Under the pieces are notes generated by a model, which ran no database searches, was not told the DNA's origin, and saw only the letters and a list, made by a program, of their open reading frames with translations. Both the position numbers and the translations under genes were made by a program. A DNA stretch of 64,000 nucleotides from Nitrosococcus wardiae (GTDB taxonomy: Bacteria > Pseudomonadota > Gammaproteobacteria > Nitrosococcales > Nitrosococcaceae), in assembly GCF_004421105.1 (NCBI RefSeq), contig NZ_CP038033.1:1383659-1447658 (forward strand), read 5' to 3'. Of the stretch, positions 19,199 through 30,788 are shown one piece after another (the first letter of the stretch is position 1; each line of letters opens with the position of its first letter).

Positions 19199-20005
19199 AT
19201 GATGCTTACCTTTGAGCCGATCTGGCCTAAGGTAAAGGGTTCATCGCACAAGCGGGAGTACCCTTCTCGTCAAGCTTTTTGCGCCTGGTTAGAGAAGCCC
19301 TTAGGCCGGCGTTTGTTGAAAATCGAACGGGCGGAGTTGGAAAGAATTCTACCGGGTCTATTTGGTTACCACTTGGTCCAGCTAGGTGCCGTGCGCAAGG
19401 GGACGGATTTGCTATCTTCCAGCCGCATTTGGCATCAGGTGGTATTGGAAGCAGGGACTTGGTCAGAGGTCCAGCCACCCAGCCTGTTGTCCCGGGTGGA
19501 TACTTTGCCTTTTGCCAGCGCAACTGTGGATGGGATAGTTTTGCCCCATGTATTGGAGTATGAGGCTAACCCTCATCAGGTATTACGAGAGGTCCAACGA
19601 GTACTGGTTCCTTATGGCACCTTAGTAGTTTTAGGCTTCAATCCCTGGAGCTTTTGGGGGCTTTGGCGGCTTTTTTTATGGCGGCGGGGGCAGGTGCCTT
19701 GGTGTGGGCGTTTCTACAGCCTCAGCCGTCTCCGAGATTGGTTGGCGCTATTGGGTTTTGAGACGGTGCAATTGCGGTATTTTTTATTTCGTCCCCCCTT
19801 GCAGCATCCACGGCTGATGCGGCGATTGCGTTTTTTTGAGGGGGTGGGGCAGCGTTGGTGCCCATTTTTGGCGGGGGGCTATTTGGTGGTAGCCAAAAAG
19901 CAAGTAATGCGTTTGAATCCGGTGGATCCTCTCTGGCGTAAGGAAAAGGGTTTGGAAATACCCGGCCTTGCAGAGCCGACGGCCCGGGAGCGTTTCCGTG
20001 ACTGA
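19199..20005 (+). CDS. YafS-like class I SAM methyltransferase
   Basis: 268 residues. The order yafS-rnhA-dnaQ is a classical gammaproteobacterial neighbourhood and supports the call. Seen in the sequence are an N-terminal region ([18 protein letters not shown]), a motif II/III-like block ([22 protein letters not shown]) and a [28 protein letters not shown] stretch typical of Methyltransf_11 proteins. Motif I is weak: the usual D-x-G-x-G-x-G glycines read VQLGAVRKG, so cofactor binding is uncertain. The substrate is unknown. Its end overlaps the longer possible rnhA frame. A GAAGGGAG site precedes ATG 19199. Confidence 0.75.
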   Translation: MMLTFEPIWPKVKGSSHKREYPSRQAFCAWLEKPLGRRLLKIERAELERILPGLFGYHLVQLGAVRKGTDLLSSSRIWHQVVLEAGTWSEVQPPSLLSRVDTLPFASATVDGIVLPHVLEYEANPHQVLREVQRVLVPYGTLVVLGFNPWSFWGLWRLFLWRRGQVPWCGRFYSLSRLRDWLALLGFETVQLRYFLFRPPLQHPRLMRRLRFFEGVGQRWCPFLAGGYLVVAKKQVMRLNPVDPLWRKEKGLEIPGLAEPTARERFRD

Positions 20006-20441
20006 AGCTGTGGAGATTTTTACTGACGGAGCATGCCGTGGAAATCCTGGCCCCGGGGGGTGGGGCGCCCTGCTGCGCTACCGGGGACGAGAAAAAACTT
20101 TGTCAGGGACGGAGACGAGGACGACTAATAATCGCATGGAGTTGATGGCGGCGATCCAAGCCCTAGAATCCCTCAAGCGACCCTGTCGAGTCCGGCTGAC
20201 GACGGACTCCCAATACCTGCGCCAGGGAATTACCTGCTGGATGCCTCGTTGGAAACAACGCGGTTGGAAAACGGCCAACCGGCAGCCGGTGAAGAACATA
20301 GACTTATGGCAGCGCCTGGAAAGGGCCGCTGCTCAACATCAGGTAGAGTGGTTTTGGGTCCGGGGACATGAGGGGCATCCAGAAAACGAGCGGGTGGATG
20401 CCTTGGCTCGGGAAGCCATTACCGAATTGGAGGAAGGTTGA
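19998..20441 (+). CDS. rnhA: Ribonuclease HI
   Basis: 147 residues from GTG 19998, which follows a GGGAG site; the frame opens earlier at 19968. Catalytic residues D-E-D-D are visible: [17 protein letters not shown] (Asp), [15 protein letters not shown] (Glu), RLTTDSQYL (Asp) and ENERVDALA (Asp). The basic handle region [20 protein letters not shown] is present. It cleaves RNA in RNA/DNA hybrids. The stop overlaps the dnaQ start (TGATG), indicating translational coupling. Confidence 0.96.
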   Translation: MTEAVEIFTDGACRGNPGPGGWGALLRYRGREKTLSGTETRTTNNRMELMAAIQALESLKRPCRVRLTTDSQYLRQGITCWMPRWKQRGWKTANRQPVKNIDLWQRLERAAAQHQVEWFWVRGHEGHPENERVDALAREAITELEEG

Positions 20442-21169
20442 TGCGGCAGATTATACTCGATACGGAGACCACTGGGTTGGAGCCCAAAGAGGGACATCGA
20501 ATCATTGAAATTGGGGGAGTTGAACTGATCAATCGGCGCCGTACGGGGCAGACTTTTCATTGCTATCTAAATCCGGAACGGAAGGTGGACGAAGGGGCTT
20601 TGAAAGTCCACGGCTTGAGCAATGAGTTTTTATCAGATAAGCCGCGTTTTGTGGAAATTGTCGAGGAATTTTTAGCTTTTATTAAAGAGGCAGAATTGGT
20701 CATCCATAATGCCCCCTTCGATGTGGGTTTTCTGGATCATGAATTGAACTTACTAGGCTCTCAGTGGGGAAAAGTAAGTCTCTACTGTCAAGTGCTGGAT
20801 ACGTTGGCCCTAGCGCGGCAACGTCATCCGGGTCAGAAAAATAGCCTAGATGCCCTCTGCAAACGCTATGGGGTTGACAACTCCCGGCGGGATCTGCACG
20901 GCGCTCTCTTGGATGCAGAAATTCTTGCTGGAGTATATTTGGCCATGACCGGGGGTCAAGCCAGTTTAAGCCTGCGAGGGTATGGTAGCGAGGACATTCA
21001 ATCTCAACCGGAAGGGGGAAAATATCGGCCTGTCCCGGTTAAGCGGTCGCCCCTTAAAGTGGTGCGGGCAAACGAAGAAGAGCGGTTGGCTCATCAGGAA
21101 TGCCTTGCTGCCATTGATAAGGTTAGCGGCGGTGCTTGTTTGTGGCGTCAACTTGAGTCCCCAGATTAG
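20441..21169 (+). CDS. dnaQ: DNA polymerase III epsilon subunit (3'-5' proofreading exonuclease)
   Basis: 242 residues. DEDDh exonuclease motifs: ExoI LDTETTGLEP, ExoII HNAPFDVGFLDHE, ExoIII with RRDLHGALLDAEILAGVYLAM (His and Asp). The C-terminal segment after about residue 185 is the alpha-subunit-binding tail. It proofreads within the Pol III core. Start ATG 20441 overlaps the rnhA stop. Its own stop codon (21167-21169) lies inside the CIRCE operator of the following heat-shock operon. Confidence 0.95.
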   Translation: MRQIILDTETTGLEPKEGHRIIEIGGVELINRRRTGQTFHCYLNPERKVDEGALKVHGLSNEFLSDKPRFVEIVEEFLAFIKEAELVIHNAPFDVGFLDHELNLLGSQWGKVSLYCQVLDTLALARQRHPGQKNSLDALCKRYGVDNSRRDLHGALLDAEILAGVYLAMTGGQASLSLRGYGSEDIQSQPEGGKYRPVPVKRSPLKVVRANEEERLAHQECLAAIDKVSGGACLWRQLESPD

Positions 21170-21192
21170 CACTCTGTAGGTATGAGTGCTAA
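21166..21192 (+). promoter_or_regulatory. CIRCE operator (HrcA-binding inverted repeat)
   Basis: Perfect match to the CIRCE consensus: TTAGCACTC, nine bases, GAGTGCTAA. It lies 43 bases upstream of hrcA and overlaps the last codon and stop of dnaQ. HrcA binding here should repress the hrcA-grpE-dnaK-dnaJ operon at normal temperature. No second CIRCE copy is seen before grpE, dnaK or dnaJ. Confidence 0.96.
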
Positions 21193-21234
21193 TATGAGGG
21201 GGTTTCTTTAGGTAGTAAAGGGGTTGTCTAGTTT

Positions 21235-22284
21235 ATGGCACGATCCAAGAGCCCATTGGTGCTAAACGAGCGCTCCCAGCATCTGCTCAAGGCTATGGTA
21301 GAGTGTTATATCCGCGATGGGGAACCTGTCGGTTCCCGGACTCTTTCCCGGGAGTGTCAACTGGACCTCAGCCCAGCGACTATTCGCAATGTCATGGCCG
21401 ATCTGGAAGAATTGGGGTTGGTGTTTTCCCCCCATACTTCGGCGGGAAGGGTGCCTACTGTCAAAGGCTATCGCTTTTTTATCGACGCTTTGCTGAGACC
21501 TAAGAGGTTGGGTGCCAACACCATTCGCGAGCTAGCGGCCCAGTTTGAGGTGGAGGCGGAACCTTCGGCACTGCTAGCCACAGCTTCCCAATTATTATCC
21601 GAAATCAGCCGCTTTGCAGGGGTGGTGATGTTGCCCCGGCATGAATGCCGCGCTCTACGCCAGGTGGAGTTCTTGCCATTGTCAGAGAATCGGGTGCTCG
21701 CTATCTTAGTGGTAAATGAACACGAAGTGCAAAATCGTATTATTTATCCCAGCCGTCCATACTCAGCCTCGGAATTGCAGCAGGCGGCCAATTACCTTAA
21801 CGCTATCTTTAAAGGGAAGGATTTTTATGAAGTTCGGGAGCGCCTCCTGGCCGAGATGAGCGAGGTGCGTGAAGATATGGACCGAATCATGGGAACAGCG
21901 GTGGAGATGGCAAAACAGGTATTTCTTTCTGAGAAAGAGGTGGAAGATTGTGTGGTCGCGGGACAGACCAACCTGTTAGATTATATGGATCTATCGGATA
22001 AAGAACGCCTGCGCCTATTATTTAATGCCTTCAATGAGAAGCAGGATATTCTGCATTTATTAGATCAGTGTTTGCATGCCGGCGGGATCCAGATCTTTAT
22101 TGGCGAAGAATCGGGTTACCAAGTATTTGACGATTGCAGTGTGGTCACTGCCCGTTATGGCTCTTCCGAAGGCGCCCTGGGAGTGCTTGGCGTGATTGGT
22201 CCCACCCGAATGGATTATGAGCGGGTGATTTCTCTAGTGGATGTGACCGCCCGATTACTAGGTGCAGCCTTGAATCCGAGGTAA
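21235..22284 (+). CDS. hrcA: Heat-inducible transcription repressor HrcA
   Basis: 349 residues, full length. The N-terminal winged-helix has LNERSQHLLKAMVECYIRDGEPVGSRTLSR and LDLSPATIRNVMADLEELGLVFSPHTSAGRVPT, the classical HrcA block. GAF-like and dimerisation regions follow, and the C-terminus is SLVDVTARLLGAALNPR. It represses from the CIRCE element 43 bases upstream and is thus autoregulated, with GroEL as usual corepressor. First gene of the heat-shock operon. HrcA control is typical of basal gammaproteobacteria and absent from enterics. Confidence 0.96.
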   Translation: MARSKSPLVLNERSQHLLKAMVECYIRDGEPVGSRTLSRECQLDLSPATIRNVMADLEELGLVFSPHTSAGRVPTVKGYRFFIDALLRPKRLGANTIRELAAQFEVEAEPSALLATASQLLSEISRFAGVVMLPRHECRALRQVEFLPLSENRVLAILVVNEHEVQNRIIYPSRPYSASELQQAANYLNAIFKGKDFYEVRERLLAEMSEVREDMDRIMGTAVEMAKQVFLSEKEVEDCVVAGQTNLLDYMDLSDKERLRLLFNAFNEKQDILHLLDQCLHAGGIQIFIGEESGYQVFDDCSVVTARYGSSEGALGVLGVIGPTRMDYERVISLVDVTARLLGAALNPR

Positions 22285-22320
22285 ACCATCCCCACCTGTT
22301 GTGGTTTTAGGTAAAAGCCT

Positions 22321-22426
22321 TAGGGCCTGCTAACACTAAATTAATTTATGTTTGCCAGCGGCCGTTTTTTCGGCCAACCAGGCAGAAGAAACAATGGGTA
22401 GTGAGCCTAAGTGTTAACAGGCCCTA
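22321..22426. repeat. MITE-like inverted repeat element between hrcA and grpE
   Basis: The ends TAGGGCCTGCTAACACTA (22321-22338) and AAGTGTTAACAGGCCCTA (22409-22426) are 18-bp inverted repeats with two mismatches. A short hairpin, GGCCG-TTTTTT-CGGCC, lies inside. The 106-bp segment has no coding capacity. Flanking TA bases on both sides would fit a TA-type target duplication. It ends 7 bases before the GGAGAG ribosome site of grpE, so it lies inside the heat-shock transcript. Confidence 0.6.
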
Positions 22427-22446
22427 GCAACTTGGAGAGTATTGGT

Positions 22447-23079
22447 ATGGCCAACGAAGAGAAAACTACTCCGGACACCCACAGTGCAACCGAACAGTCG
22501 GAAATTTCTGTAGAATCCGAGGCGCCAAGCGAAGGTGGTGAACAGGCCCAGGAAGCGGCACCGGAAACTGCCGAGATGGAAGATATACAACGGCTTTTGG
22601 AGGATGCTCGCACCAAGGCAGATGAGCATTGGAACGAGTTGCTCCGAGCACGAGCCGAGTTGGAGAACCAGCGCCGACGTCATGAGCGGGAATTAGAGAA
22701 GGCCCGCAAGTATGCTTTGGAGAAATTTGCCCAGGAGTTGTTGCCGGTTAAGGACAGCTTAGAGATGGGGCTGGCGGCGGCTCAGGCTGAAGATGCCGAT
22801 GTAGCTGCTTTGCGAGAGGGTACCGAATTGATCCTCAAAATGTTTGATGAAGTCGCAGCCCGATTTGGCATTGAAACCGTGGACCCTCAAGGCGAAGCCT
22901 TTAATCCTGAATTCCACCAGGCCATATCTACCCAGGAGAACGACGAAGTTGCGCCTAACACCGTCCTGATCGTTGTTCGCAAGGGTTATGTTTTAAACGG
23001 CCGCCTGCTACGCCCAGCCATGGTGGTCGTCTCTAAGCCAAGCGAGCAAATCCCGCCTGGGGTGGATACCCAGGCTTGA
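22447..23079 (+). CDS. grpE: Nucleotide exchange factor GrpE
   Basis: 210 residues from ATG 22447, preceded by GGAGAG; the open frame starts earlier (22411), but that part comes from the MITE end. It has an acidic N-terminal tail, a long coiled coil (ELLRARAELENQRRRHERELEKARKYALEKFAQELLPV in part) and a C-terminal beta-wing with FNPEFHQAISTQ and VVRKGYVLNGRLLRPAMVVVSKP. It releases ADP from DnaK. Second gene of the operon. Confidence 0.95.
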   Translation: MANEEKTTPDTHSATEQSEISVESEAPSEGGEQAQEAAPETAEMEDIQRLLEDARTKADEHWNELLRARAELENQRRRHERELEKARKYALEKFAQELLPVKDSLEMGLAAAQAEDADVAALREGTELILKMFDEVAARFGIETVDPQGEAFNPEFHQAISTQENDEVAPNTVLIVVRKGYVLNGRLLRPAMVVVSKPSEQIPPGVDTQA

Positions 23080-23187
23080 AATTGGCTAGCGCGCCCCCAT
23101 AGTCAGGTATAGCGGAGAGCATAAGGTGCCGGTAGGAGGATAACCGCCGGTGGAGAATGAATACTAAATTTTTGGAGTAGAGGAGTA

Positions 23188-25104
23188 ATGGGAAAGATTA
23201 TTGGCATTGACTTGGGGACCACCAATTCTTGCGTGGCTATCATGGAAGGGAATAAGACCCGCGTGATCGAGAATGCTGAGGGTGATCGCACCACCCCGTC
23301 TGTGGTGGCGTTTACCAAAGAAGGTGAAACATTGGTGGGCCAATCTGCTAAACGGCAAGCGATCACCAATCCTCAAAACACCCTGTATGCAATTAAGCGT
23401 CTTATTGGGCGCCGCTTTGATGAGGACGTGGTCCAGCGGGACATTAAAATGGTGTCCTATAAAATTGTAAAGGCCGATAATGGGGATGCCTGGGTGGAGG
23501 CGATGGATAAAAAAATGGCCCCGCCGGAAATTTCAGCGAACGTGCTCCGCAAAATGAAGAAAACGGCGGAGGATTACCTAGGCGAAGAAGTGACCGAGGC
23601 GGTCATCACGGTGCCGGCTTATTTTAACGATTCCCAGCGCCAGGCTACTAAGGATGCAGGCCGGATAGCAGGGCTTGAAGTGAAGCGTATTATCAATGAG
23701 CCTACGGCGGCAGCTTTGGCCTACGGCCTAGACAAGCAACGAGGCGATCAAAAGATTGCGGTCTACGATCTGGGCGGTGGTACCTTTGATATTTCTATTA
23801 TTGAAATCGCAGAGGTGGAGGGAGAGCACCAGTTTGAGGTGTTATCCACCAATGGCGATACCTTCCTCGGCGGCGAAGATTTCGACAAGCGACTTATTGA
23901 CTATATCGCCGAAGAGTTTAAAAAAGAGCAAGGTATCGACTTGCGCGGTGATCCTTTAGCGATGCAGCGCCTTAAAGATGCGGCGGAGAAGGCCAAGATT
24001 GAGCTTTCCTCTAGCCACCAGACAGACGTTAATTTACCCTATGTGACGGCGGATGCTTCGGGTCCTAAGCATCTTAATATTCGGATCACTCGGGCTAAGC
24101 TGGAAGCTTTGGTGGAAGATTTGATTGCTCGCACTATTGAGCCTTGTAAGATTGCTATCCAGGATGCGGGGCTTAGTGCCTCTGAAATCGACGAAGTTAT
24201 CTTGGTAGGTGGGCAAACCCGTACGCCTAAAGTTCAGGAAGCGGTCAAAGAATTCTTTGGCAAGGAGCCCCGTAAAGATGTGAATCCGGATGAAGCCGTC
24301 GCCGTGGGTGCTGCCATTCAGGCTGGAGTCCTGGCTGGTGAGGTTAAAGAGGTACTGCTGCTAGATGTGACGCCCCTGTCCCTAGGGATTGAGACCTTGG
24401 GGGGAGTCATGACTAAGTTGATTGAGAAAAACACCACCATTCCTACCCGCAAAACGCAGGTCTTTTCCACCGCCGACGACAATCAAACGGCAGTCACCGT
24501 TCACGTTCTCCAGGGGGAGCGGGAGCGAGCGGCGGACAATAAGTCCTTAGGTCGCTTTGATTTGGTCGGTATCCCCCCGGCGCCTCGGGGTATGCCTCAA
24601 ATCGAGGTCACCTTTGACATCGATGCCAATGGCATCTTGAATGTCTCCGCTAAAGATAAGGCAACGGGCAAGGAACAGTCTATTGTCATTAAGGCCTCTA
24701 GCGGGCTATCGGAAGATGAGATCGAAAATATGGTCAAGGACGCCGAGGCCCATGTCGAGGAAGATCGCAAGTTCCGGGAGCTGATCAATGTGCGCAATCA
24801 GGGTGATAACTTGATTCATGCGACGGAAAAGTCCATGGAAGAGTTGGGCGATAAGCTTGAGGCCGATGAGAAGAGCAGAATTGAGAAAGCGATTGAAGAA
24901 CTCAAGACTGCCATGAAGGTCGATGATAAGGCGGCTATTGAAGCCCGGATCAAGGAGTTGACGGATGCTTCTGCTAAAATGGCCGAACGCATTTATGGGC
25001 AACAAGCTGAAGAGCCCAAAGAAGCCAAAGGGGAAGAAAGCAAGGCCGCCGAAGAAGGGGTCGTGGATGCTGAGTTTGAGGAAGTGAAGGAAGATAAAAA
25101 ATAG
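23188..25104 (+). CDS. dnaK: Molecular chaperone DnaK (Hsp70)
   Basis: 638 residues, full length. The ATPase domain has [33 protein letters not shown] and [14 protein letters not shown]; the linker [18 protein letters not shown], a substrate-binding domain with [19 protein letters not shown], and a helical lid follow. The acidic tail ends with [11 protein letters not shown], as in proteobacterial DnaK. It folds and disaggregates proteins with DnaJ and GrpE. It lies 108 bases after grpE, and 165 bases separate it from dnaJ. Confidence 0.98.
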   Translation: MGKIIGIDLGTTNSCVAIMEGNKTRVIENAEGDRTTPSVVAFTKEGETLVGQSAKRQAITNPQNTLYAIKRLIGRRFDEDVVQRDIKMVSYKIVKADNGDAWVEAMDKKMAPPEISANVLRKMKKTAEDYLGEEVTEAVITVPAYFNDSQRQATKDAGRIAGLEVKRIINEPTAAALAYGLDKQRGDQKIAVYDLGGGTFDISIIEIAEVEGEHQFEVLSTNGDTFLGGEDFDKRLIDYIAEEFKKEQGIDLRGDPLAMQRLKDAAEKAKIELSSSHQTDVNLPYVTADASGPKHLNIRITRAKLEALVEDLIARTIEPCKIAIQDAGLSASEIDEVILVGGQTRTPKVQEAVKEFFGKEPRKDVNPDEAVAVGAAIQAGVLAGEVKEVLLLDVTPLSLGIETLGGVMTKLIEKNTTIPTRKTQVFSTADDNQTAVTVHVLQGERERAADNKSLGRFDLVGIPPAPRGMPQIEVTFDIDANGILNVSAKDKATGKEQSIVIKASSGLSEDEIENMVKDAEAHVEEDRKFRELINVRNQGDNLIHATEKSMEELGDKLEADEKSRIEKAIEELKTAMKVDDKAAIEARIKELTDASAKMAERIYGQQAEEPKEAKGEESKAAEEGVVDAEFEEVKEDKK

Positions 25105-25133
25105 CGAAATAAAATGATGGCAATCCAACGAGG

Positions 25134-25169
25134 GTGGCACAGGCGTAACTGGAAGGCGCCTGTGCCTTG
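25134..25169 (+). other. Strong hairpin in the dnaK-dnaJ gap
   Basis: GGCACAGGCG pairs with CGCCTGTGCC around a TAACTGGAAGG loop. It is not followed by a T run, so it is better seen as an attenuating or RNA-stabilising hairpin than as a full terminator. It could set a lower dnaJ to dnaK ratio. Confidence 0.5.
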
Positions 25170-25269
25170 GTGTATCTAGCAATCAACACGGCTATGGGCC
25201 AGGGCTTTACTACTGGCCATGTAGTCGGGGTTTTGAGCGCTAAAAGGCGGAGAGCTGATAGTTCGGAGA

Positions 25270-26415
25270 ATGGCAAAGCGAGATTACTACGAAATTCTGG
25301 GGGTTGCGCGGAATGCTTCCGACCCTGAAATTAAGAAGGCCTATCGGCGCCTGGCTATGAAATATCATCCGGATCGCAATCCTGATAACAAGACTGCCGA
25401 GGACCAATTCAAAGAGGTTCAGGAGGCCTATGATGTTCTCTCCGACGCTAGGAAGCGCACGGCCTATGATCAATTTGGGCACGCGGGAGTCGGTGCGGGG
25501 GCAGGCCCGGGAGCAGGAGGGGGATATGGCTTTGAAGGCGGCCCCAGCTTTGGTGACATCTTTGGCGATGTTTTCAATGACATCTTTGGTGCTGCCGCAG
25601 GCCGTGGAGGTAGACGGCAGGCTTATCGGGGCGCTGATCTCCGCTACAATCTGGATCTCACTCTGGAAGAAGCTGTCGCAGGCACCACCGCCAAGATCCG
25701 CATTCCTACTTATGTGAAGTGCAAAACCTGCGAGGGCAGTGGCGCCCAGCCGGGAACCTCACCCATTACCTGCCCTACTTGTGATGGCCATGGTCAGGTA
25801 CGGATACAGCAAGGTTTCTTTTCCCTGCAACAGACTTGTCCACGTTGTCATGGCAGTGGCCAGATCGTGAGTTCTCCTTGCTCTGATTGTCACGGTGAAG
25901 GTCGGGTCCGGGAGCATAAGACGCTCTCGGTGAAGATTCCGCCAGGGGTAGATACGGGGGATCGGATCCGTCTGGCTGGAGAAGGAGAAGCTGGAGAGAG
26001 TGGTGGGCCGCCAGGTGATCTTTATGTTCAGGTACAAATTAAAGCGCATCCGATCTTTTCCCGGGAGGGCGATGAGCTACACTGCGAAGTGCCAGTCAGT
26101 TTTGTCACTGCCGCCCTAGGCGGAGAGCTGGATGTGCCTACCCTGGCCGGCCGGGCAAAACTCAAAATCCCGGCAGGGACTCAGTCGGGGCAGGTTTTCC
26201 GCTTAAGGGGTAAGGGTGTTACGCCTGTTCGTGGTGGATCCGCCGGCGATCTGCTGTGTCGGGTGATGGTAGAAACGCCAGTGAAATTAAATGAAGAGCA
26301 AAAAGAATTACTGAAAAAATTCGAAGCTTCCATGAATCGCAATAAAAAGCATAGCCCTAAACATCATTCCTGGCTGGAAGGGGTAAAACACTTCTTTGAA
26401 GAAATGAAGTTCTGA
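25270..26415 (+). CDS. dnaJ: Co-chaperone DnaJ (Hsp40)
   Basis: 381 residues. The J domain includes [22 protein letters not shown] and the HPD motif in [11 protein letters not shown] Gly/Phe-rich linker (about residues 76-115) follows, then four zinc motifs ([32 protein letters not shown]), the C-terminal substrate domains and a basic tail. It stimulates DnaK ATPase and delivers substrates. Last gene of the HrcA-controlled operon, followed by a terminator at about 26458. Confidence 0.97.
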   Translation: MAKRDYYEILGVARNASDPEIKKAYRRLAMKYHPDRNPDNKTAEDQFKEVQEAYDVLSDARKRTAYDQFGHAGVGAGAGPGAGGGYGFEGGPSFGDIFGDVFNDIFGAAAGRGGRRQAYRGADLRYNLDLTLEEAVAGTTAKIRIPTYVKCKTCEGSGAQPGTSPITCPTCDGHGQVRIQQGFFSLQQTCPRCHGSGQIVSSPCSDCHGEGRVREHKTLSVKIPPGVDTGDRIRLAGEGEAGESGGPPGDLYVQVQIKAHPIFSREGDELHCEVPVSFVTAALGGELDVPTLAGRAKLKIPAGTQSGQVFRLRGKGVTPVRGGSAGDLLCRVMVETPVKLNEEQKELLKKFEASMNRNKKHSPKHHSWLEGVKHFFEEMKF

Positions 26416-26457
26416 TATCCTTTGGACCCATCCTAACCATTAAGTACGCAAATCTTA

Positions 26458-27346
<889 letters not shown>

Positions 27347-27537
27347 GCGTTTTTTTCGCGTTTTTGGCGCTTCTCTGCTAGAGTATTGCGCCCCATTATA
27401 TATATAGAGCACTTTAGAAGGCTTGGGCCTATAGGATTCCTGAAGTCATTGTCTGGTGAAGGAGCGCGGTAGGGTAAGGCTACGCGCCAAGGCAAGATTT
27501 AAGACGAGATTAATTAACGTAATTTAGGAGGTAAGCA

Positions 27538-29535
27538 ATGCCTTCTCGCAGAGAATTGGCTAATGCCATCCGTGCGCTTAGCATGGACGCAGTGCAAAAG
27601 GCGAAATCCGGTCATCCTGGCGCCCCTATGGGGATGGCGGATATCGCTGAGGTGTTATGGAATGATTTTCTTAAGCATAACCCTAACAATCCCCAATGGG
27701 CGGATCGGGATCGATTCGTACTTTCTAATGGGCATGGCTCCATGCTGCTCTATTCCTTGCTCCACCTGAGCGGCTATGACGTAAGTATGGAGGACATCAA
27801 ACAGTTCCGCCAGCTTCATTCCAAGACCCCGGGGCATCCAGAATATGGGTATGCCCCGGGTGTGGAGACCACGACTGGACCATTGGGTCAAGGCCTTAGC
27901 AATGCCGTGGGCATGGCTCTAGCTGAAAAAATCTTGGCGAGTCAGTTCAATCGCGATGGTCATGAAATCGTTGATCATTACACTTATGTGTTCCTCGGCG
28001 ATGGCTGCTTAATGGAAGGGATCTCTCATGAGTCCTGTTCCTTGGCGGGTACCTGGGGATTAGGGAAGCTGGTTGCTTTTTATGATGACAACGGTATCTC
28101 CATTGATGGGGATGTGGCAGGATGGTTTACTGACGATACGCCGAAACGTTTTGAAGCCTATGGTTGGCACGTCGTGCGCAGTGTGGATGGGCATGACCCG
28201 GAGGCCATGCGGCAAGCCATTGAAGAGGCCCGTTCAGTCACCGATAAGCCCTCCCTGATTTGTTGCAAGACCTTGATTGGTTATGGGGCTCCTAATTTAG
28301 CTGGAAGCCATGATTGCCATGGAGCACCTCTTGGAGAGGATGAAATAGCGGCTACCCGCGATAAATTAGGTTGGTCCCATCCCCCCTTTGAAATTCCAGA
28401 GGAAATTTATGAGGGTTGGAATGGGGCTGAGAAAGGTAGGGCGGCAGAGGCAGCTTGGGATGAAAAGTTTGCCGCCTACAAGGCTGCTTATCCAGAGTTG
28501 GCGGCAGAATTTCAGCGCCGGCTCCAAAATAAACTTCCTGAGAATTGGGAAGCTACTGTCACTGAAGCTCTCCAGGCGGCGGATAGCAAGGCCGAGAAAA
28601 TTGCTACCCGCAAGGCTTCTCAAAACGCCATTGAAGCCTATGCCCCAGTACTGCCGGAGTTATTGGGCGGATCGGCGGATTTAACAGGCTCCAATCTCAC
28701 CCATTGGTCGGGTTCAAAGGTGATCGGCAAAACTATTGCTGAAGGTAATTATCTCCATTACGGTGTGCGGGAGTTTGGGATGTCAGCCATTATGAACGGG
28801 ATTGCCCTGCATGGTGGCTTCATTCCCTATGGCGGCACCTTTTTAATGTTTTCCGAGTATGCCCGCAATGCAGTGCGGATGTCTGCACTCATGGGCGTGC
28901 AAAGTATTTTTGTCTATACCCATGATTCCATCGGCTTGGGTGAGGACGGTCCGACCCACCAAGCAGTGGAGCAGGCGGCTACCTTGCGCTATATTCCACG
29001 TATGTCGGTATGGCGCCCTTGCGATGCGGTGGAAAGTCTGGTCGCGTGGAGGGCGGCTATTGAGCGTAAAGAGGGGCCGACCTCCATGCTATTTTCCCGC
29101 CAGGGGGTGCCTCCTCAGAAGCGGACCCCTAAACAGATTGAAGATATTCGCCGTGGCGGTTATATCCTGCGTGACACGGATGGTAGGCCAGATGTCATTA
29201 TAATGGCCACTGGTTCTGAGGTCGCGTTGGCAATGGAAGCTGCTGAAACTTTGGCAGGTAAGGGTATCAAAGTGCGGGTTGTGTCTATGCCTTGCACGGA
29301 TGTCTTTGATGCTCAAGACGAAACCTATCGGGAAGCGGTTCTACCTTCTGATGTGAGGGCTCGATTGGCGGTGGAGGCGGGAGTCACCGATTATTGGCGG
29401 AAATATGTTGGCCTTGAAGGCAAAGTATTGGGTATTGATACTTTTGGAGAATCGGCTCCAGCCCCGGAGGTGTACAAGCACTTTGGTCTTACCCCAGAGA
29501 ACCTGGCCAAGATTGCCGAAGATATGATTTCTTAA
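27538..29535 (+). CDS. tkt: Transketolase
   Basis: 665 residues, full length. The TPP-binding block is [20 protein letters not shown] with [12 protein letters not shown]. The N-terminal signature [17 protein letters not shown], the catalytic Glu region [20 protein letters not shown], and [18 protein letters not shown] are present. It transfers two-carbon units in the pentose-phosphate and Calvin cycles. A near-consensus TTAGGAGGT site precedes ATG 27538. First gene of the tkt-gap-pgk-pyk-fba run, so probably anabolic (CbbT-like). Confidence 0.97.
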   Translation: MPSRRELANAIRALSMDAVQKAKSGHPGAPMGMADIAEVLWNDFLKHNPNNPQWADRDRFVLSNGHGSMLLYSLLHLSGYDVSMEDIKQFRQLHSKTPGHPEYGYAPGVETTTGPLGQGLSNAVGMALAEKILASQFNRDGHEIVDHYTYVFLGDGCLMEGISHESCSLAGTWGLGKLVAFYDDNGISIDGDVAGWFTDDTPKRFEAYGWHVVRSVDGHDPEAMRQAIEEARSVTDKPSLICCKTLIGYGAPNLAGSHDCHGAPLGEDEIAATRDKLGWSHPPFEIPEEIYEGWNGAEKGRAAEAAWDEKFAAYKAAYPELAAEFQRRLQNKLPENWEATVTEALQAADSKAEKIATRKASQNAIEAYAPVLPELLGGSADLTGSNLTHWSGSKVIGKTIAEGNYLHYGVREFGMSAIMNGIALHGGFIPYGGTFLMFSEYARNAVRMSALMGVQSIFVYTHDSIGLGEDGPTHQAVEQAATLRYIPRMSVWRPCDAVESLVAWRAAIERKEGPTSMLFSRQGVPPQKRTPKQIEDIRRGGYILRDTDGRPDVIIMATGSEVALAMEAAETLAGKGIKVRVVSMPCTDVFDAQDETYREAVLPSDVRARLAVEAGVTDYWRKYVGLEGKVLGIDTFGESAPAPEVYKHFGLTPENLAKIAEDMIS

Positions 29536-29634
29536 ACAGGTAAAATTTTCTACATCAGTACGCTGCCTGGAAAATTGGCAAGACCATTTCCTGGAGCGCT
29601 AGAGTAATTTTTTGAAAAAAACGGAGATAGAGCC

Positions 29635-30648
29635 ATGGCGATTAAAGTCGCAATCAACGGTTACGGCCGCATTGGCCGCAATGTTTTGCGCGCTTTGTAT
29701 GAACGCGGTCGTAGCAGTGATATCCAGATCGTGGCGATTAATGATCTAGGAGATGCCAATACCAACGCCTATTTGACCCAGTACGATACCGTGCATGGTA
29801 AATTTCCCGGTGAGGTCTCGGTTGATGGAGATTATTTGATCGTCAACGGTGATAAGATTCGTGTGGTAGCCGAAAGGGACCCAGCTCGATTGCCCTGGGA
29901 TGAATTGGGTGTGGATGTGGTACACGAGTGCACTGGCTTGTTTACCAGCAAGGAAAAAGCCTCGGCCCACCTTCAGGCGGGGGCTAAAAAAGTAATTATT
30001 TCTGCGCCGGGAGGTGGAGATGTGGATGCCACTATCGTCTACGGCGTCAACCATGATTCCTTAAAGGCCTCTGATACGGTTATCTCCAACGCCTCTTGTA
30101 CGACCAACTGCTTGGCGCCTCTCGTTAAGGTGCTCCAAGATAATATTGGTGTCGAGCATGGCTTGATGACTACGGTGCACTCTTACACCAATGATCAGGT
30201 ATTAACCGACGTTTACCATAAGGATCTCCGTCGGGCTCGTTCTGCTACCCAGTCCATGATCCCCACTAAAACGGGTGCGGCGGCGGCAGTCGGGTTGGTA
30301 CTGCCGGAACTGAATGGCAAATTGGATGGTTTTGCAGTGCGGGTGCCGACCATCAATGTTTCTTTGGTTGACCTGACTTTCGTAGCCTCCCGTAATACCA
30401 GCAAGGAGAGCATTGATGGGATGATGCGAGAGGCGGCCACAGGTGATTTGCAAGGGGTCCTCGCTTACAACGACAAGCCGCTTGTTTCCATGGATTTTAA
30501 TCACGATCCTGCCTCTTCAGTATACGAGGCTAGCCTAACCAAGGTGATGCAAGGCAATTTGGTCAAAGTGCTGGCATGGTATGATAATGAATGGGGCTTC
30601 TCCAATCGCATGTTGGATGCCACCGTTGCCCTGATGAATGCCAAGTAA
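29635..30648 (+). CDS. gap: Glyceraldehyde-3-phosphate dehydrogenase
   Basis: 337 residues. The NAD(P) fold starts [17 protein letters not shown], the catalytic cysteine is in [12 protein letters not shown], and the histidine is in the HSYTNDQ region. The C-terminal catalytic domain has [14 protein letters not shown] and [12 protein letters not shown]. It interconverts GAP and 1,3-bisphosphoglycerate. Asp in the position after the second beta strand (AINDLGD) would normally favour NAD. It lies 99 bases after tkt. Confidence 0.96.
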   Translation: MAIKVAINGYGRIGRNVLRALYERGRSSDIQIVAINDLGDANTNAYLTQYDTVHGKFPGEVSVDGDYLIVNGDKIRVVAERDPARLPWDELGVDVVHECTGLFTSKEKASAHLQAGAKKVIISAPGGGDVDATIVYGVNHDSLKASDTVISNASCTTNCLAPLVKVLQDNIGVEHGLMTTVHSYTNDQVLTDVYHKDLRRARSATQSMIPTKTGAAAAVGLVLPELNGKLDGFAVRVPTINVSLVDLTFVASRNTSKESIDGMMREAATGDLQGVLAYNDKPLVSMDFNHDPASSVYEASLTKVMQGNLVKVLAWYDNEWGFSNRMLDATVALMNAK

Positions 30649-30659
30649 GTGAGGCTGTG

Positions 30660-30693
30660 GGGCGTGGGGTTGTCTATCGGGACGACCCCACGC
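30660..30693 (+). other. Long hairpin between gap and pgk
   Basis: GGCGTGGGGTTGTC pairs with GACGACCCCACGCC around TATCGG, with at most one mismatch. No T run follows, so it is not a typical terminator. It may act as an mRNA processing or stabilising structure in the carbon cluster. Confidence 0.5.
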
Positions 30694-30788
30694 CGCAATC
30701 ACCTTAAAACCAACCTTGAGAGACGCTTAATCTAGCCTAATTGGGCGATTCGTCTTTAGGCCATGCCTTTATACAAGGAGTGAGTTCC

